DNA from: Pelagophyceae sp. CCMP2097
Lineage: Eukaryota; Sar; Pelagophyceae
Assembly (NCBI GenBank): GCA_026770575.1
Contig: MU657216.1
Location: 171,237-228,853 of the forward strand
Direction of reading: 5' to 3'
DNA: 57,617 bases
A program made the position numbers and the translations under genes. Below, piece after piece: positions 20,850-31,792 of this stretch; the first letter of the stretch is position 1, and every line of letters begins with the position of its first letter. The notes under the pieces were generated by a model. That model saw nothing but the letters and a program-made list of their open reading frames with translations, was not told the origin of the DNA and did not search any database.

Positions 20850-21536
20850 ATGGCGAACATTTTCGAATCGGCTCTTTTGGCGAACCTTGACATTGCAATA
20901 TTGTTCCAGTGCCAGACACCCCGGTGGGCGCCAATGGCCGCCTTGCACTCCAGCACGCGCGGCGCCGGTAGGCCGAACACCGGCGCAAGTCGCGCGGGCA
21001 AGGCGAAAAAGACGGTGCGTCTCTCTCGTCGTGCCTGCGAGCGTTTTGCAGACATCGGGATCCACGAACCTGTGGACCAGACGCCGTCTTTGCAGGTGTC
21101 TCGGCGAGCCTAAGAGCTGGCCGACGTGAAGGATTCCGCCGCGCCGTCGGAGGCGAGGGGCGGGACGCGGCCGCTCGCCCAAAAGCCCGAGCCGGTGTGC
21201 TCATTGTGCAAATGCTCTGGAAGCAAGCACTTTTCAAAGGTCCAGATCCACAAAGCCGACCACACGCGCAAGTGCACCGACTGCTGTCCGCTGCAGCCCG
21301 TCAAGGCGGTGAAGAAACGAACAAAAAGTCGAAGAAGGCGGGCCGCGGACAAGGCGCCTGCCGCGGCGAAGGCGCCCTCGGAGAAGAAGAAGGCGCCCGA
21401 GGAGAAGACGGCCCTCAAGTGGAAGGCGAACGCGCCATCGAAACAAGGCAGCACGCCGAGCTGCCGGTCGCAAGGCGGCGCCTCGGGGATTCGGAAGGAC
21501 AGGAGTGCCGCGAAGCAGTCTTTCGACTGGCTCTAA
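20850..21536 (+). CDS. small Lys/Ala-rich protein with a CxxC...CxxC zinc-ribbon-like motif
   Basis: Exon 1 starts MANIFESALLANLDIAILFQ and runs to GKAKKT at a GTGCGT donor (about 21014). A phase-0 acceptor near 21117 continues LADVKDSAAPSEARG. The body contains CSLCKCSGSKHFSKVQIHKA then DHTRKCTDCC, a pair of CxxC knuckles resembling the Stc1-type zinc domain of RNA-silencing/chromatin adaptors. A long Lys/Ala-rich basic tail ends in KQSFDWL. The basic tail suggests nucleic-acid or ribosome association. The Stc1 resemblance is by eye and weak. Confidence 0.45.
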
Positions 21537-21789
21537 CAGCTCATAAGCTCACGGCACCCACCGAGCCGGGGACGGGGAATACTGGGCGCATCGGTCTGGC
21601 GCATCGAGTCTGGGGTCCATTCACACGGTCCCCCATGCACCCCCATATACCCCACCCGCCAGGTATTTTACAAAAATTGTACCTACTTATACCTTCCTCC
21701 CTGCCCCTTCGTCGCGCCGCTGCGCCGCCAGGGGTGGTGCTGGGACCAGCGCCTCCGCGCCCCGCTCCAGCGCCTCGACACTCCGGGCG

Positions 21790-22574
21790 ATGCAGCTGCC
21801 TGCGCCGCGCATCCGCCATGTGCAAAAGGCGACTCGTGTGGCCATAGCGGGCGAATCGTTCTCTGCAGATGAAGTCGCCCTCCACGACACCCGCACCGAC
21901 GGCTGGATCATCGTGAGTCCCGCGTCTCTGGGGTGTACGAGGGCCGACCTATATAATCGGACTCCGCATCGTCGGCCTCGGCAGAGAAGAGAGGGACTTC
22001 GGTTCCGCCATCCGATCGCCGCGGCACCGCGTGCGGCGGCGGACTTTGGCGTGCAGGTTCGCGGGCGCGTCTACGACATTACGAACTTTGTGCAGCATCA
22101 TCCAGGGTGGTGCGTCGAGTTGCTTAAATGGAGAGCATCTGCGCCGCGCGAGTCCGTCGTCGGGGATGATGCTACCCTCAGTATTCGGAATACGGTAATC
22201 GTCATGATGGTACAACATTGTCATAGTTACGCTGACCCAACAAAAAGACGCCAAGCGCGGGGCCCATGCCGTGCACCCGAGGCGATCGAGGGAAGTTTGA
22301 CTCGACGAGTGATACACGTAGGAGCATGGGCGGTTCGACATCGACGGCGCTTGCCATCGACCGCTGCCTGGGCACGGACTGCACGGATGAGTTTCTGGAG
22401 ATCCACTCGCTCGCGCAGCGCCGGCTCCTCGAACCCTACTTCATCGGCAAACTGCGCGACGATGCGGCAAAAAGCGCCAGCGGCCCAGCCGGCGACGTCG
22501 AGACGACGACGCCTCGGAGCGACGAGTCAATATGGGACTCTCTAGTCCTCTACATTCAATACCTAATACACTAG
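21790..22574 (+). CDS. cytochrome b5 heme-binding domain protein
   Basis: Three exons assemble a cytochrome b5 fold. Exon 1 ends SADEVALHDTRTDGWIIV at a GTGAGT donor (21913). Exon 2 (22057-22109) gives VRGRVYDITNFVQHHPG, with the axial heme His in HHPG. The intron at 22110-22321 splits a Trp codon. Exon 3 continues SMGGSTSTALAIDRCLGTDC then TDEFLEIHSLAQRRLLEPYFIGKL, the second axial His being in EIHS. The tail ends in SIWDSLVLYIQYLIH, a short hydrophobic stretch that might be a membrane tail or intron read-through. It would carry electrons, but the partner is unknown. The position normally occupied by the second Gly of HPGG is Trp. Confidence 0.75.
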
Positions 22575-22955
22575 CACCGGTTCGTGGGCCTCGCCCGCCG
22601 CGTTGGGCAGAGCATCGGACCATCGGGATGCCGCTATATCATCCGAGCATCGGGATGCCGCTATATACCGAGGTTTGAGAGCATCTTTTCGAAGCGTGTC
22701 GGATCGAGCCTCAGCACGATGACCGAGTCTCTCTGAGGACGAGTCCGGGGTGCAGTCCTGCTCTATACTCCTGCTCTACACTGAGACTACAGAGCGCCTC
22801 CAAGGACGCCGGTCCTGTGCAAAGAGAGTGGAGTGCATAACAGAAGAAGAAGTCTTTCGTTGATAGAGGTAGCATTGGGTGGAGCGGTTCGAGCGGGTGT
22901 TTCGCTCTCGTTTGCCCAGAAGGCATTCCGCGAGCGCGTTTCGGACGGGATGGCG
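22575..22955. other. intergenic with a tandem repeat
   Basis: Between two genes. It contains a direct repeat of gagcatcgg...gatgccgctatat at about 22612-22649 and 22649-22670; the second copy lacks a short insert. No gene was recognised, and the rest is probably 3' UTR sequence. Confidence 0.45.
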
Positions 22956-24381
22956 TCAGGGCGACGGGGCGTCGTCGTCGTCGGAGACTCTGGCCGTGCG
23001 GCGCTCGCCAAAGTCGCGCGGCCGGTCGGGGGACTTGTCGCGGCGGAACGAAGGCGCCGTCTTGGCCGCCAGAGGCTCGTCGTTTGGCCGCGCGCGCTTC
23101 CGGCCCTCTGGGACGTCCTTGGGAGCAGCCTCGGCGTGGATCGGCGGCCGCAGTTTGGCGCGCTCGGCCAACGCTTTGTGCGCCGCCAAAGGCGACGCCT
23201 CGAGCGCTCTGAGCCACTTGTGGGCCATGCCGCGGCGGCCCGTGCGCGTCTGCTCCCAGACGGCATCAAAGTTTTCCGCGGAGGCGAAATTCTGCGTCAC
23301 TCCGACAGTGTCGTCGAGGTTGATGACAGCATGCCTATTTTCACGGGTTTGCACGGGTTTGCACGGTTAGGAGCGGCTCTGGAATGACCTCCCCCGACGT
23401 GCAACCTCTCTGTGCACGCCGTCGCCGTCCCCGGACGCCGGCGCGCGCCACCAGCCGCCCGGCACGTAAACAGTCTCGCCGGGTTCCTGGATAAACTCTA
23501 CGCGGCGCGCGTGGGCGTGGTGCTTGCGGATCCGCGGCAAAATGTCGACGAAGTAGTTGCAAGCCTCGTCGTCTTCCCAGTCGGCGCAGAGCTTTGATCC
23601 TTTGGCGACGACTTTTGACGTCCCAGGCTCGAATAGAACCCACCGCTTCCGGCCGCTGACCACAGTGTTCCACGCCGACGTGCCCAAAGGGTCCACGTGC
23701 GCGCACGTCCCCGAACGCCTAAAAGCGTCGCACCGTGACGACGGGGCGACGACGACCGGGCGGTCCCGAGGGTGACGCCTCGGCGGCCCCGCAGAAGGCC
23801 CCTCGTCGCTCGAATCGACGCACTTCGGCCCGAGGAGCCACCATCTATACGGCGGCCTGCGGTCCTCGCCGACGAGCTGGAAGAGGTCGTGGCCTTTGAC
23901 AAAGTTTGGCACTTTGAACGCGTCTAAGCAGATTTGGGCCCCTTTCCGGTCAGAGAAGCCTTGATCGAAAATGTACAGCGGCGAGTCGTCTGCGTTGGAA
24001 GATGCGTATCGGGCAAAGTCGTCGAGGCGCATCTTGATCGTGCGTCCGTCGTCGTCCTCGCCGCACTTCAAACGGAGGTCCGCCGCCCCGGCCGTCTTGA
24101 GCAGCTCGCCGTACGACCGCCATCGCGTGCGGGCCGGCCACGCCTCGTGCTCCACGCATCCGCGCACCACCTGGAAACGAAGCGTAAACGCCGCGCAAGC
24201 ATCGAAGCGCGAGACGCACGAGCGGCGTCGACGTCCGCTCGTACTTTTCCGCAAAGTCGGCCTGCGAGAGCGTGTGCGGCTCGCGCGAGATTTCTTCAGT
24301 GCCGAAGACGTCGGCCGTGGCGAGGGCGTCAAAGTCGGAGGCGCGCCGAGACGCAAAGCCGTCTTTGGACCTACATCCCAT
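22956..24381 (-). CDS. JMJD6: JMJD6-like JmjC dioxygenase
   Basis: This is an Fe(II)/2-oxoglutarate oxygenase of the JMJD6 family (lysyl hydroxylase, proposed arginine demethylase), nuclear. From the ATG at 24379-24381 the exons give HTLSQADFAEKYERTSTPLV, then a block around LKCGEDDDGRTIKMRLDDFA and DDSPLYIFDQGF. Next come VPNFVKGHDLFQLVGEDRRP and PYRWWLLGP. The iron motif is in CAHVDPLGTSAWNTVVSGRK (HxD), followed by EPGETVYVPGGWW|HAVINLDDTVGVTQNF, which carries the distal iron His. All these blocks match the family in order. The C-terminal tail is rich in Arg/Lys/Asp (RKRARPNDEPL, RVSDDDDAPSP), as in other JMJD6 proteins. At least three introns are needed. Confidence 0.9.
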
Positions 24382-24716
24382 CAGGACTCAGGACTCATCA
24401 TCATCCCATCAACCGTGATCGAATACGGTTCGTTTGCGGTGCCACGCTCCAGGTGAACGCACCAGTCCTTGAGGCGCGGCCGGTGCCGTTTCTTGCAGCT
24501 GCGGACGTGGTCGTCGAACGACTTTTGCTCCGAGGCGTCGCGCGCCGCCGCCATCGCGTGTCAACGTGTTGTTTAGACGTCGGCTTTGGCGACTCGGCCC
24601 GTTGTGGAGAGCCGTTGTGGGCCGCTGTGGAAGCGCGCCGGCGCCGGGCGCGCCCGTCCTAGGACCGCCCGAGTGCCCTCGAGGCTTGGGTCCGTCTGCG
24701 ACTGATGCAGGGTTCC
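24382..24716. other. divergent promoter region, JMJD6 and ARM/EF-hand gene
   Basis: These 335 bp separate two divergently transcribed genes and probably serve as a shared promoter. No TATA-like or other core element stands out. The beginning contains a short repeat, ggactcatcatcatc-like, at about 24380-24412. Confidence 0.4.
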
Positions 24717-27700
24717 ATGGCGTCAGTGTCGACGACGGCGTCGTCGGCGGCGGACATCGCCGCCGCGCTGGCCGTGGACCACCTCGACAACATCGTCTTC
24801 GAGCTCGCGCTGCCGCGCCACAAGGACTTTGACGAGCGGAGAATACGAAGGGCGTTGAACACCGTGGCCATGTGAGGAACACCGTCGCCTTGTAATCTAA
24901 GCACCGCCGCGGCACCCGCGACCGTCGACGCCGGAGCGTCTAGGCTGGCCAAGGGCTCGGACGGCGACATCCCCGGCGCGACGGGCCACGCGGTGCGAGC
25001 CGCTGTCTGACCCCACGTCTGTCGGACCCCCCAGCCGGCCTCTGTCGGTCCCCACCGGATGACGGGCCTCGTAGGTGCGAGCGGCGGCGGCGGACCACAG
25101 CTGCGCTGCGATCGTGCAGCTCATGTCGCCGCGGACGTTCTCGCTCGCGACGCGCAAGGCGGCAATGCAGGCGCGTCCGCCGCGAGCCGCCCTCGGACCG
25201 CCTCGTCGCAGCGTCGTCGCAAACCCGCTCTTGTAGGTGGTCCACTCGCTGTCCATGGCGGACGTGGACGTGGAGCCGGGTTGGGCCGCCAAATGGGCGC
25301 CGAGCACGGCGACGCAGCGGCAGGGCGCCGTGGGCCACGAGTCTGGTCTTTTAGAGCGCCTCGTCGGGTGGCTCCAGCACGTCGTCGCGGCCAAGGAGGC
25401 CATGTCGCACGCCGACGCGCGCGACCAGCGGCGCGGCGGCGGCGGCGACCGGAGTGCGGCCGTGTGGCGGCGGCGCGGCGGCGTCTCGGAGGCGCCAAAG
25501 GTAAAGGAAGCACTAAAGGCAAAGCCAGAGTCAAGATCAAGGTCCAAGTCCAAGTCCAAGTCCAAGCCGCCGACGCCGGACGCGGCGTACGCTGTTTGGA
25601 CCGAGGAGGAGCTGGATCTGTGCCGGCGCCTTTGTTTGGCGCTGCGGGGCCTCTGCGTCGACGCGGAGAACGTCGCCCACCTCGCGACGAAGGTCGGCGC
25701 CGTGCCGCCGCTGCTCACGGTGGTGAAGCACGCGCCGCCGGACTGCGCCCAGGCGGCGGCGGGTTGTTTAATCCCGATCGCGATTTGGAGGCCTCAAATG
25801 GTCACTCAACATGGAGGCATTGAAGCCGTCTGCCAGATGCTCCACCACGCCGACCAGCCCCTCTCCTGGCTCTGCGCGGCAAACATCCTGAGCCACTTGG
25901 CCTCGAGCGACGCGGAAAAGATTGTGGACGTGCCTCAAGCATTGCAGCGTTTGGTGCTCCTGGCGACCCAAGTGGCGACCCAAGACGGCCGCAAGAAAAA
26001 GGCCGAGGGCGCTCTGGATCGAGTCGCGGCGAAGACGAGGATGGGCGCTCTCTGGGCCCTGGCGCGTTTGACTCGGTCGAAACAGCTGCGGGACCGCATC
26101 ATGTCGGACGTCGGCTTGGGGCCAGGCATCCGCAGCGCAGTGCTCTCGGCGCTCAAAGTGCCGCGCGGAGACGGAGACGTCGGCAGCACTTTGAGGGAGG
26201 CGGCTTTAGTGCTTTTGATGCACGTTTGCCGTCGTGAAGAGTGCGACGACGAGCTGCGAGGTGTCATCGCCGTCGAATGCCGCGAAAACCCGCTTCTGGC
26301 AGAAGCGGTGCCGTTGGTGGCTTTATGCCTCGTCTCCAAGCCCGACGGCGAGGCGGTGCGCGCGCGCGCCGCGGAGTGCTTGATGCTCGGCGGTTCCGAT
26401 TCGCTCCGTCTCGCCGCGGCGTTCGGCGCCGCAGCAAAGAACGGCGACTCGCTAGAGGTCCCAGACGCCTTTTCAATCGTCTTCTACAAGAAACCGCCGC
26501 CGCCTCCGGAGCGGCGGAAGACGCTACTCGCAAGTTTGCCGCAGCTTGCAGGCCTGGGCAGACGCCGCGCAAAAGCCCCCTCCTCCGGCGACGCCCCAAA
26601 AGCGCGGCAGGCAAAGGCGCCGAGCGCGACTTTGGTGGTGTACGACGCTCCGCAGATCAAGGCGGTCCACGACGCTCTCGCGCTTTTCTACGCGACGGCG
26701 CCGCTGCTCCGTTCAAAGAAGAAGATGGTCCTCTCCGACATGGTCGCTGGCGTGCCGCGCGAGACTCGATACGACGTTTCGACGGGCGAATTGAGCTGGG
26801 AGACGTTTTACGCCGCTTCGGGGAAACGCGCCGTAGATGTTTTAAAATACGATGTTTTAAAAGCCGCCTGCCAAGACCGCGCAATCGAGCTTGCATCGGA
26901 GCAGCGGCGCGTCCTGGGCGCGCAGCTCAAGGACGATTCGGACCGCGTCTTTGAACGCCTGGTCCGCGAGAACGAGGCCTCTTTGCTCTCGCAGCTGCAA
27001 AAGCCGTCGGATGCCGTTTGGATCAACTTTACAGTAAACGTCTTCAAGTCGGCAGCCCATCTGGCGAACAACTCGCACCTCGCGCGCGCGGGCCTGCCGG
27101 ACCGCGCCGACATCGACGCGGCACAGTGCTGGACGTTTTCAGTCGAGGGTCAGATCTTTCTCCTCGCCGTCCACGGCGACGACTCTGAAAAAGTGCGAGA
27201 GGCCTGGGTCGCACTCCCGGCGCAGCGGCAGGATACGGAGCTTCATTTCAACGGCGGTTTGAAGCGTTCAAAGCGGACGGCACCTGCGGAGTTGGACCCG
27301 TTTGTTTTTGAGGACTGCGTCAAAGCCTCAATAGCGATCACCCCCCCCAAAAAACACGCCGACGTTTTGGGCTTCCTCTTCGGGAGGGTGCTTTTGGATT
27401 CGAGGCAGTCTTCGACGTTTTATTATAGAGCGGTCAAGGTGGCTTTGCACCTCGTCTGCCACCCTGCCGTCAATAAATCGGTCCGCGTTCATCACGAAAC
27501 GGGCCTGCTGCAGCTGAGTCGGACTTTGAGGGCCTACACTTATGCCTCGGAAGCCGAATTGGACACTTCGGACTCGCGGAGGCACTTGGCCATTCTGCAG
27601 CTCAAGGTCCAACTCCTGACCATGTTGGGCCAAACCGACGCTTTGGAACGCAGGCTGTCCGACGTGATGCCCCGGTATCTGGAGACTGCGAAGAAGGCGA

Positions 27701-28791
27701 TTCTGACGTGGAGGAAGTACCTCGGGTATACCGCTCTCTCCTCCGTTGTCGACGGGTTCCTCCCCGAAGCGCTCAACAAGCTGCAGCACCTCTTCGCCGA
27801 GATCGACGAGGACTCGAGCGGCTACATTTCCGCGGAAGAGCTGCAAAAGCTGTTTAAGAAGATGAAATTACCAACGAGCAAGGCGCAAGTCGTGGAGATT
27901 ATAGACGAGGTGGATTTAGATGGCAACGGGCTCGTCGACTTTGACGAGTTCCTTTTAGTTGTAAAAAACATGGCAAACATGCGAAGCGTGCAGTCCAAGC
28001 TCGGCGTGGCTTTAGGGCAAGCTTCGGCGGCGGGTGTGATGAGGCATGCTCTTGGAGACACGGGGGCCATGCTTTTATCGTTCGTGCCGGGCGCGGGCCG
28101 GAACAAGAAGAAGAAGATGGTTTCAGCTTTGGAATCGCACCGAAGGGAGCACGCCGCGACGGAGGAGGCGAGTCTCACAGAAGACGCCCGAAAGTTCAAG
28201 GCCAAGACTCTGGGCTACGCCGTCCGCCGCAAGTTCAGCGTCGCCGAGTGGTCCAACGCAGCGAAGAGGGCTTACAGGAATGCGGCGCTGGAGATGGAAG
28301 ACGGGGAAGTGTCCTTTCTCGACGCTTTGGAGACGATTGCGAGGGACGAGACTTTAGTCGACAAGCTGGGTTTCGTGCGGGGCTCTGGACGTTTGAAACC
28401 GCACCGCGGCACCGTCGAGGCCGCGGAGTTTGAAGCGTCGATGCGGAACGCCTCGAACGCGGCTTTACTGCACAAAGCTGCGTATTCGATTCTAGAGCCT
28501 GATGAGTTCCCCGACCCGTCCATGCCCGGCTGGGTCTACCACGACTTCGAGCGGGCTTTATGGCTCACTTCCACAGCCTTCCGGAAAGACGACGAGCTGA
28601 AGGGCGACGCTCGAAGGAACATCGTGGGGGATCTGGAGGTCATCCGCGAAAAGGCGCAGCACTTTTCTCTCAAGCAACGCGTGCGCCGTTTTGCCGACCC
28701 GAACGGCAACCGCCGCCACGAGAACGCGCGCGCCGCCACGGGCAAGCCGAACGAAATGGAGCTGCTCGGGAAGCTGGACGACCTCTCCTGA
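24717..28791 (+). CDS. armadillo-repeat protein with paired EF-hands
   Basis: The ATG at 24717 opens MASVSTTASSAADIAAALAV followed by DHLDNIVFELAL. Introns at 24872-24901 (30 nt), 24994-25074 and 25168-25236 (GC donor) lead into a frame that is open to 28791. The N-terminal half is made of ARM/HEAT-like helical repeats (for example LCLALRGLCVDAENVAHLAT, PLLTVVKHAPPDCAQAAAG, WLCAANILSHLASSDAEKI). A Lys/Ser tract (SRSKSKSKSK) comes from a tccaag microsatellite near 25540. Two canonical EF-hand loops, DEDSSGYISAEE and DLDGNGLVDFDE, lie near 27800-27960. A basic C-terminal region follows. About 1,280 residues. It is likely a calcium-responsive scaffold. The exact partner is unknown. Confidence 0.8.
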
Positions 28792-29057
28792 TGTCTGTTC
28801 CGTGTGTGGCCACCCGCCGCGGCCGGCGGCACTGTGCGACGCGCCTGTGTGTGCGACGACTGTAAGATACCATCTGTCTGTGACGCGAGGCCCGATCTGT
28901 CTGTGACGCGAGGCCGACATCGTCGCTCCTCGTTCCGGCGGAACGATCCGCCGCACCGAAGGATCTGAACACACAACCCTTTCAGCGACGAGCGGTGGGC
29001 CATTCAAAGTTGCTTCTTCTCTAGCGGGCGGGCTGTCGGGCGTCGCCGGGCCTGCGG
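28792..29057. repeat. intergenic with a 23-bp tandem duplication
   Basis: Within this 266-bp gap the unit (c)atctgtctgtgacgcgagg appears twice in tandem at about 28871-28915. No gene was recognised. Confidence 0.55.
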
Positions 29058-30654
29058 ATGCTGGACCCGCTGTACCTCTGCGTGGGCCTCGGGCCGTCTT
29101 GGATGCTCCTCGATGGAGTTTTTACGCAATTAGCCCTCTTGGACCGTTCCGCCCCAGAGGGCCTCGCCCTCGCTACTTATCTCGGCACCGCCGCCGCACT
29201 GACGAACTCGCTCGTCGTCCCCGCGTTCTACGCCGCCCAGAGATCGCTCCAATGGCCGCACCATCGGTGGGTCGTCTTGGCGACGGCGGCGCAGTGCCTC
29301 TCTGCTCTACTCGCGGCGTTGTTCTGGCGCTGGAATGCTTTCGGAGTCTCCTTCCCAATCTACGCCGTCGTCACCATCGCCATGGTCGGCGGCAACATGC
29401 AGCAACTCGCGACGCTGCCCTGGATCAGCGAGGCCGCGCCGGACAGGATTGTCGACGTGATGGCGGGAGGCAACGCCGGTACCTCGCCAGCGTCCGTTTG
29501 GGCGGTCCGCAGACCCGGAGCGTCGTGGACGACGGTCGTTTGACCCGGAGCGTCGGGCACGGTCGACAGACCCGGAGCGCCGGGGACGGTCGGCAGACCC
29601 GAAGCGTCGGGGACGGGCGGCAGACCCGCTCGGCTCGAAGCTGCCCAAGACCAAGCATCGTCGCTAGGCGCCGTCGTCGGCGCTGCGTTGGCCATCGCGC
29701 AGCAGACGGCTCTGAAAGGCGTGCCCTTTTGGTCCGAGCCCACGGCGTTCTTCTGCCTCATGGCCCTCCTCCTCGCCGGCGCCGGCGCTGCTTTATACGT
29801 CGTCCTGAAGAGGCACGCAACCGAAAACGCCCAAGGCCACATCAGGCTCGCCGCCAGCGACGTCTCCGCGGAGACGGCCCACGAGGCTCTCTTCGACGCC
29901 GACGTCGCAGAGGCTGCCGAGAACCCGTTCCGCCCGCGTCCTTAAAGTCTTTTGAACGCATTTTAAAAGGCGACGTAGGCTCCGCGCCGACTCGCCGCGG
30001 GAAGACGACGCCGAGGGCCCGCCAAAGCCCGGGCCCGAGCCCATCGCTCCCGAGTCGGTGCCGACAGCGCGGTGGCGCTTGCTCCTGCGGCGCCTCGACA
30101 TGCCTCTCGTGGCCGGCGGGTCTTCTGCCGCGGGCGTTGCGGCGCGGCGCGAGTGCTACGCTCTCACAGCAGCATATTCCTGGCTCCAAATCGTCTGCTG
30201 GTGCCTCCTCCGGTCCGCTTTACCCTACCTCTTCGCCGCGGCGCGGCCGCGGAATCGAGCCGCGAAGGACGGGGCGTCGTACCTTTCGCTCGCCATCAAC
30301 ATCTCTTTACTCACCTGCTTCGTCGGCGCCGCTTTTGCAGGGCGACACACGGCCGAGGCTTCCAAAAAGTTCAACGTCTCCGGCGTGACGACGCTCACGA
30401 CGGGCGCTTTTTTGGGTATCGTTGCCGTCGCGGCGGCGGCTAAGGCCGCGCGAGTGAAGACGTCGCGCGCGCCCGTCATAGCGCTCATCGCGGGCGTGGC
30501 CTTGGTGCGGTTCCTCGACGGCTACTACTCGCCTTTGCTGTACTCGCGCATCGCGGCCGCCTCCGGGTCCGTGGAAGTCGTGCAATGGGCCGGTGCCGTG
30601 GCCATCGTCGCCGCCGTTTTGGCCATTTGGGCCACCCTCATATTCGTCGTATAA
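29058..30654 (+). CDS. multipass membrane transporter, possibly riboflavin-transporter-like (SLC52)
   Basis: The start MLDPLYLCVGLGPSWMLLDG leads into hydrophobic helices (VFTQLALLD, LATYLGTAAALTNSLVVPAF, WVVLATAAQCLSALLAALFW, FPIYAVVTIAMVGG). An intron at 29479-29667 joins GNAG to AVVGAALAIAQQTALKGVPF. A helix, AFFCLMALLLAGAGAALYVV, is followed by an acidic loop. An intron at 29936-29978 with a GC donor joins the loop to the second half. That half has the helices SWLQIVCWCLLRSALPYLFA, ISLLTCFVGAAFAG, VIALIAGVALVRF and VAIVAAVLAIWATLIFVV. The layout and the early GxxxxxxGVF..L.LL pattern recall SLC52 riboflavin transporters, but substrate assignment is tentative. About 470 residues and 10-11 helices. 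Confidence 0.6.
29505..29630 (+). repeat. 27-bp intronic minisatellite
   Basis: About four and a half imperfect copies of a 27-bp unit (gacccg(g/a)agcg(t/c)cg-like core) fill much of the 29479-29667 intron of the transporter. Because the unit is a multiple of three, it reads through in some frames as a GRQTRS repeat, which is probably not protein. Confidence 0.7.
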
Positions 30655-30683
30655 AACCACATGTACATAAAATGATACCATCG

Positions 30684-31019
30684 TCAGGGGGCCGCGCCCG
30701 GGCCGTGGCGCCGCGCGAGGGACTTCAGCGCGTGGTTCGGGATCAACAGTTTGGAGTCGAGCGGCGCGTTGGTGAGCGGCGACGTATCGCGAGTTGCGAG
30801 CCACTGCTCGATGGCGCAACGCTCGTACGAGTGGCCGTCGGCGGCGAGCACCGGGTCCTGCATGACCTCGTGCGTGATCGGGCAGCAGACCTCGCGCGGC
30901 ACTCCCGAGTCCGAGTCCGAGTCGCCCTCGGCCTCGCGCGGGCCGCCGGCGACGCCTGCCGGTGCGTCGACCGTGTCCGGCAGAGAATTCTTTCGGTAAC
31001 GTTTAAACCCATAACCCAT
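30684..31019 (-). CDS. small U-box protein
   Basis: This 111-residue single-exon protein carries a complete U-box: VCCPITHEVMQDPVLAADGH, SYERCAIEQWL, then NAPLDSKLLIPNHALKSL. U-boxes bind E2 enzymes, so it is a probable E3 ubiquitin ligase or cofactor. The N-terminus is short and acidic (EAEGDSDSDSG). No substrate-binding repeats are present. The upstream sequence begins within a frame that could extend by splicing. Its 3' end lies 29 bp from the 3' end of the convergent transporter gene. Confidence 0.8.
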   Translation of the reverse strand: MGYGFKRYRKNSLPDTVDAPAGVAGGPREAEGDSDSDSGVPREVCCPITHEVMQDPVLAADGHSYERCAIEQWLATRDTSPLTNAPLDSKLLIPNHALKSLARRHGPGAAP

Positions 31020-31037
31020 AGCACACGAAAGATCCCA

Positions 31038-31698
31038 TTACCGCCACAGCTGTTTCAAAGGTGGATTTTCCGCCGACGCCTCGGCTGACAAGCGCCGCGA
31101 CGCCGCCGGCGAGGACGCCGCGCGCCGCCTCTGCGTCGACTGGTTGTTTCTTCTTCTTCTTCTTCTTCTTCTTCTTCTTCTTCTTCTTGGCGGCGACGGC
31201 GGCGGTGCCGGGCAGGAGAGGCGCCGCATGCCCGTCGAGGGCGCCCTCCGCGACCGCGGGCGCCGCCGCGGGCGCCGCCGCGGGCGCGGCGCCGGAGCGC
31301 GCGGCGTCGCGCGCGGCCGCGAGGGCCGCGCACTCGAGCGGCGGGAAATAGATGCCTTCGTCGAGGACGAATTGTTCACAGTCCCAGAACGCTCATCTGA
31401 GCCCGGGGCTGGCGGGCGAGGGAAATTCGTAGTTCTCGCTCGTCAACCAGGAGGTGCGTCGCTGCACCATGGACGCCGAGGCCACGCGCCAAGCCGCGTC
31501 CAAATTAAACAGAAAGACCAACTCGCCGCCGGCCACCTCGGCCTCGCCCGTGAAGCGGTAGCGGGGCCGGTCGCTCAGCGTGCCGTCCCGGACGCAGACG
31601 CCCTCGAGGGCGCCGAGGGCGGGATTCTCACAATCATCCAAGCCCGTGACGACCACCATCGCCGGCACCTCGAGTGCGGACATCCGCCTCGCGCGCAC
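31038..31698 (-). CDS. unknown protein with an Ala-rich region and Lys tract
   Basis: No family was recognised. The first frame, from 31698, reads MRARRMSALEVPAMVVVTGL, DDCENPALGALEG, DRPRYRFTGEAEVAGGELVF, LFNLDAAW, then RRTSWLTSENYEFPSPAS. After a probable frame change it continues DCEQFVLDEGIYFPPLECAA and an Ala/Pro repeat. A poly-Lys tract encoded by the TTC microsatellite follows, then VAALVSRGVGGKSTFETAVA. The junction between the two parts was not resolved. The conserved look of the first part, with amphipathic beta-like strands, makes it a believable gene. Confidence 0.4.
31147..31188. repeat. TTC trinucleotide microsatellite
   Basis: Thirteen or so uninterrupted TTC units (GAA on the minus strand). 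Inside the minus-strand gene it would encode a Lys, Glu or Arg homopolymer depending on frame. The Lys frame fits the flanking Ala-rich protein best. It could also act as a polypyrimidine tract if it lies in an intron. Confidence 0.9.
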
Positions 31699-31792
31699 CT
31701 CCGCCGCCGCGGCGCCTAGAGGATGTGGTGAGGGCTAGAGGAAGCAGCCGACGAGACTCACGCGGCGGGGGGGGGAATATTCACGTATCGAC

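Noticed and set aside
4987..22056. A shared introner family based on the motif (t/g)acgagggccg in several introns and intergenic sites (near 2029, 5026, 21937)
   Set aside because: Only 10-11 bases are shared, and lengths and flanks differ. Too weak without a genome-wide search.
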